A DNA stretch of 64,000 bases from assembly GCF_012844365.1 (NCBI RefSeq), contig NZ_CP051626.1, positions 868,001-932,000 on the forward strand, given 5' to 3'. Positions 34,840 to 44,079 of the stretch are shown piece by piece. How positions within the stretch are numbered: the stretch's first letter is position 1; the number at the start of each line of letters is the position of its first letter. A program made the position numbers and the translations under genes. The notes under the pieces were generated by a model. That model did not search any database. It worked only from the letters and a program-made list of their open reading frames with translations, and was not told the DNA's origin. This DNA comes from Brevibacterium sp. 'Marine' (GTDB lineage: Bacteria > Actinomycetota > Actinomycetes > Actinomycetales > Brevibacteriaceae).

Positions 34840-36595
34840 GAAGACCCCTGAAACCGGGGCGCAGCTGCTGCGCCGATCCGCCCGCCGGCGTATTCGCCCT
34901 CTGCTCGGCGGCGCCGCCACGCTCTCACTGTGGCAGGTCTGTGAAGCCCTCGTCCCGGTGGCGATCGGCATCATCGTCGACCGCGCGATCATCCCGCTCT
35001 CGCTGCCCGGACTCATCGTCTCGGTCCTCGGCCTCGGTCTCCTCTTCACGATCCTCAGCCTCGGCTACCGCTTCGGCGCGCGCCTGTGCAACGCCGCCCG
35101 CGAACACGAAGCCCATGCCCTGCGCGTCGAGATCACCCACGCCGCCCTGACCGCATCACACCTGCCACCCGACCGGACATCGGGGGAGGTGCTCTCGATC
35201 GCCTCCGCCGATGCCGACACCGCTGCCACGTCCTTCCAGCAGGCCGGCCGCGGCATCGCCTCGGTGCTGGGCATGATCACCGCGGCGGTCTTCCTTCTCA
35301 TCGCCGACCCCGTGACCGGACTCGTCGTCCTCGTTGCCGTGCCCATCGGGCTCATCATCGTCGCTCTGCCCGGCCGCTCGGTGTCCGCGAAGGCCACCGC
35401 CCAGCTCGACGCCGTCGCCTCCGCGGGACGCTCGGCGTCCGACCTCATGCACGGACTGCGCGTGGTCAAGGCGATGGGAGGTGAGCCGTGGGCGGTGCGT
35501 CGCTACCGGACCACCTCCGATGCGGCCGCCGACGCCGGCATCGCCACAGGTGAGAGGACCGGACGCCTGGCCGGGCTCGGTGCGCTCGTCATGTCCGCGG
35601 TGCTGGCGATCGTCCTCATCGTCGCAGGTCTGCGTCTCATCGACGGTCAGATGAGCGTCGGGGCGCTGATCGGCATCCTCGGCATGACCGCCTTTCTCAC
35701 CGAACCCATGCGCGCACTCGCCGAGATCGTCGGCCTCTTCGCCCAATCCCACGGCGCCGCCGAACGGATCGCCCGCCTGCTCGGCGACATCGACGCCCCG
35801 GACGACGCCCGCGATGGAACGGACACCATCACCGAGGCGGCCCCCACCACCCGTAACACCGCCGACAACCGCCCGAGCGTCACCACCACCGAATCCGGAA
35901 TCACCATCACCGGATGGCCGACGAACGGCGATGCCGTCGAACTCACCACCGCCGGCGGCACACTGACCTGCATCGTCTCCGAGGATGCCGAGGACGCAGC
36001 GGTACTGCGGTCGGCGCTGACCTCCCATGCCCGGACCCTCGGCCCCGCTCGGATGCTCGTCGCACCCCACGACGTCGACCTGTTCGAAGGCACCATCGGA
36101 TCGAACATCACCATGGTCGTCGCCGACGACCGTTCAGACACCGGCGACCGCGCAGTCGACCGCGCAACCGATCACCGGCCGATCCCGGCCGAGGTACTCA
36201 CCGCCTCGGGAGCCGACGAACTGCTCGACCTCGTCGACGGGGGACTCGACTACCGGATCCAGGAGCTCGGCGGGAACCTCTCCGGCGGTCAGCGCCAGCG
36301 CGTCGCACTGGCTCGTGCACTGAACGCCGACCCCGAGATCCTCGTCCTCGTCGAACCCACCACCGCCGTCGACGCCGTCACCGAGGCGAAGATCGCCCAC
36401 GGACTCTGCCGACTGCGCCGCCGGACACGGGATCGAGCCACGATCATCCTCACCTCCTCACCGGCCTTCCTCGCCGCCGCCGACACCGTCGTCTATCGCC
36501 CGACGTCCGGCCCGCTGCTCATCGGTTCTCATGCCGACCTGCTCGAGGCAGACACCGACAGCGCCGACGCCTACAGAGGCGCGGTGACCCGATGA
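34835..36595 (+). CDS. ABC transporter half, ATPase-permease, degenerate Walker A
   Basis: A 586-residue exporter-fold half-transporter. Residues ~1-310 hold six membrane helices; the nucleotide-binding domain follows. The signature LSGGQRQRVALARAL is intact, but the expected Walker A lysine loop is absent: the corresponding place reads GGTLTCIVSEDAEDAAVL. The Walker B is LVLVEPTTAVD, lacking the usual Asp. The domain is complete otherwise. It overlaps the next gene by ATGA, and that partner has the complementary defects, so the pair forms one working ATP site. Substrate unknown; an iron-box-like half-site at the start hints at a siderophore or metal role. Confidence 0.87.
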   Translation: MPKTPETGAQLLRRSARRRIRPLLGGAATLSLWQVCEALVPVAIGIIVDRAIIPLSLPGLIVSVLGLGLLFTILSLGYRFGARLCNAAREHEAHALRVEITHAALTASHLPPDRTSGEVLSIASADADTAATSFQQAGRGIASVLGMITAAVFLLIADPVTGLVVLVAVPIGLIIVALPGRSVSAKATAQLDAVASAGRSASDLMHGLRVVKAMGGEPWAVRRYRTTSDAAADAGIATGERTGRLAGLGALVMSAVLAIVLIVAGLRLIDGQMSVGALIGILGMTAFLTEPMRALAEIVGLFAQSHGAAERIARLLGDIDAPDDARDGTDTITEAAPTTRNTADNRPSVTTTESGITITGWPTNGDAVELTTAGGTLTCIVSEDAEDAAVLRSALTSHARTLGPARMLVAPHDVDLFEGTIGSNITMVVADDRSDTGDRAVDRATDHRPIPAEVLTASGADELLDLVDGGLDYRIQELGGNLSGGQRQRVALARALNADPEILVLVEPTTAVDAVTEAKIAHGLCRLRRRTRDRATIILTSSPAFLAAADTVVYRPTSGPLLIGSHADLLEADTDSADAYRGAVTR

Positions 36596-38379
36596 CGACG
36601 CCGACGCAGACCACCCTGACGATCGCCTCCCGACGTCGCTCCTTCGCTCATCTGGCTCCGCTGCTGCGCCGCAGAGCCGGCTGGATCGTCCTCCTCGTCA
36701 TCGCCGGTTCGGCCAATGCCGGGGCCGGCCTCGTCGGGCCGTGGGCGATCGGCCGCCTCGTCGACGAACTCCCCGCCGGAGCGGGCCCCGAACTCGTCTG
36801 GACGTGCGCCGTCGCCGTCGCGATCGCCGGCATCGTCATGGCCGCGGGAACGTGGATCGGTGCGTGGGCGCTCGCCCGCATCGCCATGCCCGTCGTCGCC
36901 GAACTGCGCACCGAGGTTGTCGACTCGGCGCTATCCCTCGAGTCCCAGCGGATCGAGGTCACCGGCACCGGAGACCTCGTCTCCCGCGTCGCCGACGACT
37001 CCCGGAAGATCGGTGAGGCCGCCGGCCAAGTGCTGCCGCTCGTCGTCGAATCCCTTCTCGTCGTCATCGTCTCCGCCGCAGGTCTGGCCGCCATCGACTG
37101 GCGCCTCGGGCTGACCGGGCTCGTCGCCGTGCCGATGTACTGGCTCACCCTGCGCTGGTATCTGCCCCGGTCGGAACCCATCTACAAGGAGGAACGCGCA
37201 GCCTTCGGCCGGCGTGCCGGGCGTCTGCTCGGCGGGCTCACCGGGGGTGCGACCCTGCGCGCCTACCGCGCCGAGGCCGGAGAGATGCGTCGCATCGACT
37301 CCGCTTCCGCGCACGCCCGCGATCTGTCGATCGACGTCTTCCGGTTCCTCACCCGCGCCTTCGGCCGCAACAATCGCGCCGAGGCGGTCGTGCTCTCCCT
37401 GCTGCTCATCGCCGGTTTCGCCCTCGTCTGGTTCGGCGAGTCCACTGCCGGAGCCGTGACCACGGCGGCTCTGGTCTTCCACCGTCTCTTCAACCCCATC
37501 GGTGCCCTCGTCGGGCTCTTCGACCAGGTCCAGTCGGCCGGGGCTTCCCTGACCCGCATGGTCGGAGTCATCGACGAGGCAGCCACCGCGCCGAGCCGAT
37601 CGACCCGGGCCGCTCCCGCCGCCCCGTGGCTCGTGCTCGAGGATCTGTGGTTCTCCTACGACGCGGACCCGGATACGGACAATCACGTGCTGCGCGGCGT
37701 GAACCTGAGCATCGCCCCTGGTGAGCACGTTGCCGTCGTCGGCACCACCGGTGCCGGGAAGACGACGCTGGCGAAGATCGCCGCGGGACTCTCCGCTCCC
37801 GGTCACGGACGGGCACGGCTGACCGACGGCGGGGCCGCCTCGGCGAATGAGGTGGATGTGGGATCGCTGGACGAATCCGTGCTGCGCCGGCACATCGCCA
37901 TGGTCGCGCAGGAGGTCCACACCTTCTCCGGCAGCCTGCGCGACAACGTCTCCCTGCCGAGTCCGGATGCGACCGATGACGAGGTCAGCACGGCCCTGAC
38001 CACGGTCGGTGCGGGCTGGGCGCGATCCCTGCCCAACGGCCTCGACACGCAGATCGGGGAGGGCGGGGTCCGTCTGTCTGCGGTCCAGGAGCAGACGCTC
38101 GCTCTGGCCCGTCTCGTCCTCGCCGACCCGGACTTCGCGATCCTCGACGAAGCCACCGCCGAGGCGGGATCGGCCGGAGCCCATGCCCTCGAATCCTCCG
38201 CCGAGGCGGCCCTTGCCGGCCGTGGTGCGCTCATCGTCGCGCACCGGCTCAGCCAGGCCGAGAAGGCCGATCGGATCCTCGTCATGGAGCACGGACGCGT
38301 CGTCGAGGAAGGCACCCACCACGACCTCGTTGCCGCAGGCGGTCGCTACGCGCGATTGTGGGAGGCTTGGTCGGGCTGA
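36592..38379 (+). CDS. ABC transporter half, ATPase-permease, degenerate signature
   Basis: The 595-residue partner of the preceding half-transporter. It has six membrane helices, then a nucleotide-binding domain with an intact Walker A (VVGTTGAGKTTLAK), Q-loop (MVAQEVHTFSG), Walker B (FAILDEATAEAG) and H-loop (LIVAHRLSQ). The signature is LSAVQEQTLALARL instead of LSGGQ. Paired with the first protein, its Walker A faces the intact signature of that protein, giving one canonical and one dead site, as in asymmetric heterodimeric exporters. The start is fixed by the ATGA overlap. Confidence 0.9.
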   Translation: MTTPTQTTLTIASRRRSFAHLAPLLRRRAGWIVLLVIAGSANAGAGLVGPWAIGRLVDELPAGAGPELVWTCAVAVAIAGIVMAAGTWIGAWALARIAMPVVAELRTEVVDSALSLESQRIEVTGTGDLVSRVADDSRKIGEAAGQVLPLVVESLLVVIVSAAGLAAIDWRLGLTGLVAVPMYWLTLRWYLPRSEPIYKEERAAFGRRAGRLLGGLTGGATLRAYRAEAGEMRRIDSASAHARDLSIDVFRFLTRAFGRNNRAEAVVLSLLLIAGFALVWFGESTAGAVTTAALVFHRLFNPIGALVGLFDQVQSAGASLTRMVGVIDEAATAPSRSTRAAPAAPWLVLEDLWFSYDADPDTDNHVLRGVNLSIAPGEHVAVVGTTGAGKTTLAKIAAGLSAPGHGRARLTDGGAASANEVDVGSLDESVLRRHIAMVAQEVHTFSGSLRDNVSLPSPDATDDEVSTALTTVGAGWARSLPNGLDTQIGEGGVRLSAVQEQTLALARLVLADPDFAILDEATAEAGSAGAHALESSAEAALAGRGALIVAHRLSQAEKADRILVMEHGRVVEEGTHHDLVAAGGRYARLWEAWSG

Positions 38380-38401
38380 GACCGTGGCCCAGCAGGCGTC
38401 A

Positions 38402-39769
38402 TCAGCTCAGGCCGAGGACTGCGGTGGCGATCGTGAAGTAGAGGATGAGACCCGTGGCATCGCAGAACGTGGAGATGAATGGGTTGGAGAACACCGCGGG
38501 GTCGGCCCCGACCTTCTTCGCGATGATCGGCATCAGTCCGCCCACTGTTGCGGCCATCATGCACACCGACAGCAGCGTCAGCCCGATGACCAGGCCGATC
38601 GCCCAGCCGTAGACGAGGCCGGCGACGCAGAAACCGAGAACTCCGAGAACCGCACCCAACAGCGCCCCGACGCGCAGCTCTCGCCAGATCACGCGGCCGA
38701 GATCTCGGATGCGCACCTCTCCGACAGCCAGGGCCCGGGTGACGGTGGTGGCCGCCTGGTTGCCGGTGTTGCCGCCGGTGCCGGTGAGCAGGGGAATGAA
38801 GAGGGCGAGGACGACGACCTGATCGAGCCGGTCCTCATAGACTTCGAGGACCTGGACGGTGAGGATCGCAGACACGGCGAGGACGAGCAGCCACACGATG
38901 CGGCTCTTGACCAGTCGCATGATGGTCGAGGACAGGTAGGAGCGATCCAACGGTTCCGTGCCGGAACCGCGGGCGATATCCTCGGCGTCCTCCTCGTCGA
39001 TGATGTCGAGGACGTCATCCATGGTGAGGATGCCGACGAGGCGGTCTTCCTGGTCGGTCACCGGCATCGCGATGAGCCGGTGGGAGAGGAACTCGCGAGC
39101 GGCCTCCTCACGGTCGGTCAGCGCATGTGTGCTGATCGAGTCGCGGACCATGTCCTCGATGATCGTGTCCTCGTCGACGGCGATGAGGTTGCGCAGGGAC
39201 ACGACTCCGCGCAGCACCCGGCCGGGTCCGACGACGGGCAGGAGATAGACGGTCTCGGGTCCGTCGATGCGGGCGCGCACGACCTCCATCGCCTGAGCCG
39301 CCGTCCAATCCTCGTGGATGCCGAGGACCTCCGGCGACATGTAGCGGCCGATCGCGGACTTCGGGTAGCCGAGGACGGCCGAGGTCATCGCCCGCTCGTC
39401 CGGGGTCAGCCCCTTCATCAGACGACTGGCGACTCCGGCGGGCAGCTCTCCGAAGAGTTCGGCCCGGTCATCGGGGTCGAGGCCGTCGACGATGTCGGCA
39501 ACCTCGGGTTCGCGGAGGTTGCCGATGAGTTCGGCCTGGTACGCCGGAGGCAGATCCTCGAAGACATCGAGGGCCTCTTCCTTCGTCAGCACCCGGAAGA
39601 GCATCGCGGACTGAAGCGGCGTCGAAGTATGGACGAGGCGGCCGATCTCGGCACGCGGCACCTGCCGGGCAAGTGCTGCGATCTCGTCGAGGGTGGACGA
39701 ATCGATTCGGCCGGTCAGTGCGGATTCGAGTCGGTCGGCCGCCTCGGTGCCCTCTGTCAATTCGGCCAC
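38402..39769 (-). CDS. mgtE: Magnesium transporter MgtE
   Basis: A Mg2+ channel of 455 residues. The N-domain of helical repeats (LEDLPPAYQAELIGNL-like, here DVFEDLPPAYQAELIG) is followed by two CBS domains with acidic Mg-sensing residues (VDEDTIIEDMVRD, ILTMDDVLDIIDEEDAEDI). Five C-terminal membrane helices contain the pore signature LTGTGGNTGNQAATTVTRALA. The start is the GTG at 39769, about seven bases after GAGGTGAGGGGG; the open frame runs over 200 codons further upstream across the neighbouring gene, which is spurious. I see no M-box riboswitch in the short leader. Confidence 0.95.
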   Translation of the reverse strand: MAELTEGTEAADRLESALTGRIDSSTLDEIAALARQVPRAEIGRLVHTSTPLQSAMLFRVLTKEEALDVFEDLPPAYQAELIGNLREPEVADIVDGLDPDDRAELFGELPAGVASRLMKGLTPDERAMTSAVLGYPKSAIGRYMSPEVLGIHEDWTAAQAMEVVRARIDGPETVYLLPVVGPGRVLRGVVSLRNLIAVDEDTIIEDMVRDSISTHALTDREEAAREFLSHRLIAMPVTDQEDRLVGILTMDDVLDIIDEEDAEDIARGSGTEPLDRSYLSSTIMRLVKSRIVWLLVLAVSAILTVQVLEVYEDRLDQVVVLALFIPLLTGTGGNTGNQAATTVTRALAVGEVRIRDLGRVIWRELRVGALLGAVLGVLGFCVAGLVYGWAIGLVIGLTLLSVCMMAATVGGLMPIIAKKVGADPAVFSNPFISTFCDATGLILYFTIATAVLGLS

Positions 39770-39904
39770 GCATGCCCCCTCACCTCGGACGGAAACTCCC
39801 GCCCTCAACCTTAGGCCATGCGTGGTGCAGTCCAGGCTGGGCGGCAGAACGCGAAGCCGGGACATTTCGGGAATCACGAAACGACACAGCCCTACGATGA
39901 GGAC

Positions 39905-40615
39905 ATGACGAGGAGATTCCCTGAGTCCGCACCGAATATCGCCGCCCTGGCATCGGCCATCGCCGACCCCACGCGCGTGATGATCTGTGCCAGCCTTCTC
40001 GACGGGCGGGCGTGGACGCTCACCGAACTCTCCCGCGCCCTGTCGATTCCGATGTCGTCGTTGTCCGACCACGTCAGCATCCTCGTCGACCACGAGGTCC
40101 TCACCGAACGACGTCAGGGCAAGCACCGCTACGTCCAGATCGCCTCGACCGACATTGCGGACTGGTTGGAACACACGGGGGCTCTCGCCGGAGATCATGT
40201 GGCCGCCGCACCGTCCTTGGCGGCGAAGACCCGCGACCGTCAGCTGCTCGAGGCACGAACCTGCTACAGGCACATCGCAGGCCGGCTCGGCACTCAGCTC
40301 TTCTCCGCCCTGATGCAGCGAGAATGGATCGGTGAGTCCATGACCGTGACCGCAGAAGGCCGGACCGGCCTCGCCGAGGCGTTCGGCGTGGTCGTCGGTC
40401 AACGCTCGTCATCCCCACGCCCGATGGTGCGCCGGTGCCTCGATTGGACGGAACGGCGCTCGCACCTCGGCGGGGTCTTAGGCGACGACATCTGCCGGAC
40501 GTTCTTCGACCGTGAGTGGATTGTCAGACGGCCGAACTCGCGGGCGCTGAAGATCGCCCCGGAAGGGCGTGAACACCTCGACTGGGTGCTCGCGGCACGA
40601 AAGGATCGGCTCTGA
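39905..40615 (+). CDS. ArsR-type winged-helix regulator
   Basis: A 236-residue regulator. The winged helix occupies the first ~100 residues: PTRVMICASLLDGRAWTLTELSRALSIPMSSLSDHVSILVDHEVLTERRQGKHRYVQI. The remaining 130 residues are unusual for ArsR proteins, which are normally ~100-120 long, and are of a type seen in actinobacterial helix-turn-helix proteins without known ligand. No metal-binding Cys cluster is seen. It is eight bases upstream of the isocitrate-lyase-like gene and likely co-transcribed with it. Confidence 0.8.
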   Translation: MTRRFPESAPNIAALASAIADPTRVMICASLLDGRAWTLTELSRALSIPMSSLSDHVSILVDHEVLTERRQGKHRYVQIASTDIADWLEHTGALAGDHVAAAPSLAAKTRDRQLLEARTCYRHIAGRLGTQLFSALMQREWIGESMTVTAEGRTGLAEAFGVVVGQRSSSPRPMVRRCLDWTERRSHLGGVLGDDICRTFFDREWIVRRPNSRALKIAPEGREHLDWVLAARKDRL

Positions 40616-40623
40616 CTGACACA

Positions 40624-41424
40624 GTGACAGCCTTCCGCGACCTGCACACACCGGGCGACCCGTTCATCCTGCCCTGTGCGTGGGACGTGGCCAGTGCTCA
40701 GCTCTTCGCCGAGGCGGGGCATGCGGCCATCGGGACCACAAGTCTGGGAGTCGCGGCGGGCATCGGCGCCGCCGACGAGGACCGGGAAACTCTGTCGGCT
40801 ACCGCACGTCTCGTCGCCGCCGTCCGCGCAGCAGTTCCCGAACTGCCGCTGACCTGCGATTTCGAAGACGGATATGGTGACGGTCCCGAATCCGTCGTCG
40901 GCGTCGTACGCGAATCATTCGCCGCCGACCCCGAGGTTGGCCTCATCATCGACGGCATCAACATCCAGGACTCACCACAGGGGCGGATGAGCGAGCCCGG
41001 AGTCCTCGCGGCCAAGGTGACGGCGATCAAGGAAGCCTTCCCCGCTCTGTTCGTCAACGCTCGGATCGATACATTCTGGCTCGGCCGGGACAGCCTCGGC
41101 GAGGTCACCTGCCGCATCGACGCCTATACCGCTGCCGGTGCCGATGGCATCTTCGTCCCAGGGGACCTCGACCTCACAACGGTTGAGGCGATCACCGGCC
41201 ACAGCCGGGTCCCGGTGAATGTGCTGGCCAGTACGCGATATCCAGGGTCGACACTCGCCGAGGCAGGGGTCGGGCGGATCAGCACCGGATCACTGCTCTA
41301 CCGGGCGGCGATGTCGGAAGCGATGCGGTCGCTCGCCGTCCTCGATGGCGATGAGCCGGCGGAGATCACGAGTGTGCTGTCCTACCAGGCGTTCTCCGAC
41401 CTGAACCGGCCTCAGTCCTCCTGA
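40624..41424 (+). CDS. Isocitrate lyase / PEP mutase family enzyme
   Basis: A 266-residue (beta/alpha)8 enzyme of the family that makes or breaks C-C or C-P bonds next to a carboxylate. The N-terminal CAWDVASAQLFAEAGHAAIGTTS, the metal-binding DFEDGYGD and the later NARIDTFW and ADGIFVPGD segments are typical. The flexible-loop KKCGH motif of true isocitrate lyases is absent, so it belongs to the oxaloacetase/carboxyvinyl-phosphonate-like side; the reaction is not assignable. It starts at a GTG. Its 3' end overlaps the opposing acidic-protein gene by 13 bases. Confidence 0.8.
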   Translation: MTAFRDLHTPGDPFILPCAWDVASAQLFAEAGHAAIGTTSLGVAAGIGAADEDRETLSATARLVAAVRAAVPELPLTCDFEDGYGDGPESVVGVVRESFAADPEVGLIIDGINIQDSPQGRMSEPGVLAAKVTAIKEAFPALFVNARIDTFWLGRDSLGEVTCRIDAYTAAGADGIFVPGDLDLTTVEAITGHSRVPVNVLASTRYPGSTLAEAGVGRISTGSLLYRAAMSEAMRSLAVLDGDEPAEITSVLSYQAFSDLNRPQSS

Positions 41425-41921
41425 TACGAGTCGTCGATGACTTCGGGCATGCCGTCGATGACCGAGACCTGCTCGGTCCCGTCATCGGCCAGGGCATCGA
41501 CATCGAGGTCATCCCCGTCGAGCTCGGCGACCTCGAAGTCGTCATCGCCGTCGGAGACCATCTCGTCGCCGACGCGGTTTCCCTGTTCCGCTGCGGGCGA
41601 CTGATCGGTGTTGAACTCGTCCGAGAGGTCGGGGGCCTCGTTCTCGTCTTCCCAGCCGGCGTCGTCGACGAGCACATCGTCGGCGCCTTCGATGCCGGTC
41701 CCTTCGGGTCCCTCCGCGCCGGGTTCGACGGGGGCGTCGCCGGGTTCGTCATCGATGTCTGAATCGATGTCGGAGTCGGCGTCGACCTGGTCGGCCTCGG
41801 CCTCGGCGGCGCTGAGTTCGGGATCATCCAACTCATCGGCCGTCGGTTCGTCGAGTTCGGGATCATCGAGGATGGGGTCGTCTTCCAGCCGGTCTGCTGC
41901 ATCCGCGTCGAACTCGCTCAT
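41412..41921 (-). CDS. Very acidic low-complexity protein
   Basis: A 169-residue protein in which roughly a third or more of the residues are Asp or Glu (for example DDPILDDPELDEPTADELDD). It has no membrane segment, no signal peptide and almost no Lys or Arg. The ending VSVIDGMPEVIDDSYQED is the only less repetitive part. I do not recognise the family; DUF5709-like actinobacterial acidic proteins are a possibility. AAGGAGA upstream of the ATG at 41921 supports the start. It probably forms a unit with the upstream patatin gene. Confidence 0.65.
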   Translation of the reverse strand: MSEFDADAADRLEDDPILDDPELDEPTADELDDPELSAAEAEADQVDADSDIDSDIDDEPGDAPVEPGAEGPEGTGIEGADDVLVDDAGWEDENEAPDLSDEFNTDQSPAAEQGNRVGDEMVSDGDDDFEVAELDGDDLDVDALADDGTEQVSVIDGMPEVIDDSYQED

Positions 41922-41998
41922 GATCTCTCCTTCACTCGCAATCAGGGTCGGGCCCTCATTCTGACACGTCGTTCGGTCGCAGGCCATGGGGGTCAGGA

Positions 41999-42982
41999 TC
42001 ATTTCCGGTCAAAACGGTCCTTCCACTCCTGCCAGTCCCACTGGGCCAGAAACTTCTCTCCGGCCATTCGGCCCGACGAGATGAGGTCGAGCTTGTCATC
42101 GTCAGTGAGGGCGAAGTCCGTGCTGCTGTGTCCGGTGGTGTCGACGAACACCGTCCTCTCGGTCACCGAGGGGTCATCGATGTGCCGCCGGTCGTGGGCG
42201 TTGATCATCGTCGACAGCACGGACTTCGCGTATTGGTACGTCGTCGCGTTGGGCCGCCATTCCGCGGCCGCTGTCTGCCGGGCCGAGAGCATCACACCGA
42301 AGGTCGGCCACCGTGCTGGAAACGCATCCTTGCGGTCGAAGACGTCGACGGGAAAGTTCGAGAGCAGACCGCCGTCGGCACCGAGCACGGAGTCCCCGCC
42401 GGCAACACTCGGTTGGGCAGGCAGAGCCCGCGGGCGGAAGAAGAACGGGCTGGCCGCCGACGCACACACCGCCTCGGCGACGGACTGACTGTCCGCATCG
42501 ACGCCGAGGGCCTCGTCGTAGTCCCAGGGCAGGCGGAGCATACGGCCGCGGGAGACGTCGGAGACGATGACGACGAGTCGATACGACCGCTCCGGGCCGG
42601 CCGCGCTGTTCGGATCCTCGAGCTTGAGGTCACCCCACGTGCGCACTCCCTGATCGGCCAATGCCGAAGCGAGGAAATCGTGGAGCGCCTGCCCCACATA
42701 CATCCCCTTGTGCACCAGCAGTCCCTGCACTCTGCCCAGCCAGGGGACGAGGCGGAATGCAGGAGACAGGTCCTCGAATTCGGTGAAATCCTGTTCGAGG
42801 ACCTTCTCTCGCAGCGAATGCGGGCCGATGCCCGCCGCGGTCAGCGCGCCGACGATGGCCCCGGCCGAGGTGCCGGCGATCCGGTGGAAGTCATAGCCGC
42901 CGTCGGCAAGGGCTTCGACTGCGCCGACCAGTCCCGGCAGCTTCGCCCCGCCGCCCTCGAGGACGAGATCGGTCATCGCCAT
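41999..42982 (-). CDS. Patatin-like phospholipase
   Basis: A 327-residue Ser/Asp-dyad lipase. The oxyanion loop LEGGGAKLPG is at the N-terminus, the nucleophile Ser in AGTSAGAIVGAL (GxSxG) near residue 40 and the catalytic Asp in LGADGGLLSNFPVDVF. No signal peptide is present, so it acts in the cytoplasm or at the inner face of the membrane. GGAAGGAG lies five bases before the ATG. Confidence 0.87.
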   Translation of the reverse strand: MAMTDLVLEGGGAKLPGLVGAVEALADGGYDFHRIAGTSAGAIVGALTAAGIGPHSLREKVLEQDFTEFEDLSPAFRLVPWLGRVQGLLVHKGMYVGQALHDFLASALADQGVRTWGDLKLEDPNSAAGPERSYRLVVIVSDVSRGRMLRLPWDYDEALGVDADSQSVAEAVCASAASPFFFRPRALPAQPSVAGGDSVLGADGGLLSNFPVDVFDRKDAFPARWPTFGVMLSARQTAAAEWRPNATTYQYAKSVLSTMINAHDRRHIDDPSVTERTVFVDTTGHSSTDFALTDDDKLDLISSGRMAGEKFLAQWDWQEWKDRFDRK

Positions 42983-43063
42983 GCCGGCTCCTTCCCGTGT
43001 ATCCCTGATCCCATTGTGGACCCGAAGCGCGGGAGCGGCGGGGACGCACCGGGTGAGTCTGCC

Positions 43064-43930
43064 TCAGACTCCTGCCGGCTGGCGTCTGCGTGCCGCACGA
43101 CGGCTGCGGAAGCTGCCGTTGCCGGTCCGACCGGTGAAGTGGTCCATCGTCTGGTTGACGCCGAGGAAGTCCATGACCTTGTCAAACGCGCGGGTCGGCA
43201 GGAGACGGGCGCCCGGGACCAATCGGACGAGTGAGGGCATGACCAGCTGCTCCCGACCGGATTCGATCGAGTCGATGACCTGGGTGGACACGTTGTTCTC
43301 TTCGAGGATCGGCAGCAGCCGGGGGAACTTCGTCTGGACGCCGGCGAACATCCCCGTGTTGATGTAGAACGGGCAGACGACGAGGGTGTTGACTCGGCTG
43401 TCTTCTGTGCGCAGCTCTCCGCGCAGCGACTCGGTGAAGCCGACAGCGGCCCATTTGCTCGCCGAGTAGTCGGTCTGCTTGGTCACGCCTGTCAGTCCGG
43501 CAGCGCTGGCGATGGTGACGATCGAGCCGTGGTTGCGTGCCCGAATGCCGGGTAGGAACGCCTTCGTCGTCCAGTACAGCGCCAGGGTGTTGACGTCGAA
43601 GGTGCGTCGGATCGCGGCCTCGTCGGCGTCGAGGAGCTTCTTGCCGGTGACGACACCGGCGCAGTTGACGAGGATGTCGATGTCGCCGACGTCCTGAGCG
43701 GTGGAGGCGACCTGAGCGGAGTCTCCGACATTGACGGAGTAGGCGCGGGCGCGAACACCCTTGGCTTCGACCTCCTGGCGGACTGCCTCACCGCTCTCAG
43801 TCGAGAGGTCCCAGATGATGACCTCGGAGGCTCCGCGGTCAGCGGCTTCGAGAGCCATGAGCCGACCGATTCCGCTTCCGGCCCCGGTGATGAGGATGCG
43901 GCTGCCGGCGATCGTCGTTCCACGCGTCAT
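43064..43930 (-). CDS. SDR family oxidoreductase
   Basis: A 288-residue short-chain dehydrogenase. ILITGAGSGIGRLMALEAA is the cofactor loop, VNCAG replaces the usual NNAG, and the catalytic pair is in TDYSASKWAAVGFTESLRGEL. The pattern resembles the RDH10/HSD17B11-like branch acting on lipid or retinoid-like alcohols. The C-terminal tail is basic (RSRRAARRRQ). A possible operator palindrome lies upstream at 44014-44033. Confidence 0.85.
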   Translation of the reverse strand: MTRGTTIAGSRILITGAGSGIGRLMALEAADRGASEVIIWDLSTESGEAVRQEVEAKGVRARAYSVNVGDSAQVASTAQDVGDIDILVNCAGVVTGKKLLDADEAAIRRTFDVNTLALYWTTKAFLPGIRARNHGSIVTIASAAGLTGVTKQTDYSASKWAAVGFTESLRGELRTEDSRVNTLVVCPFYINTGMFAGVQTKFPRLLPILEENNVSTQVIDSIESGREQLVMPSLVRLVPGARLLPTRAFDKVMDFLGVNQTMDHFTGRTGNGSFRSRRAARRRQPAGV

Positions 43931-44013
43931 GTCTATGCGTCCTTGCAGTTAGGTGTCAGTGCCGTCGGTCTCGAAGCGAACCCGCCCAAGCGGGTCCCAC
44001 GAGATGTTACTCA

Positions 44014-44033
44014 ACAGTACATCAGTGTGCTGT
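44014..44033. promoter_or_regulatory. Imperfect palindrome upstream of the SDR gene
   Basis: ACAGTACA-TCAG-TGTGCTGT has 8-bp arms with one mismatch and lies about 85 bases upstream of the SDR start. It is enclosed by longer inverted arms CGAACCCGCCC (near 43977-43987) and GGGCGGGTTCG (near 44045-44055). One or the other may be an operator, and the outer pair could also terminate transcription arriving from acs. Confidence 0.4.
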
Positions 44034-44079
44034 AGGTCACGCAAGGGCGGGTTCGTCAATCGCCGGTCTCCCGGGGCGG

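Noticed and set aside
39770..40402. Long upstream extension of mgtE.
   Set aside because: It overlaps the divergent ArsR-type gene antisense and reads as a shadow; the GTG at 39769 gives the normal MgtE length.
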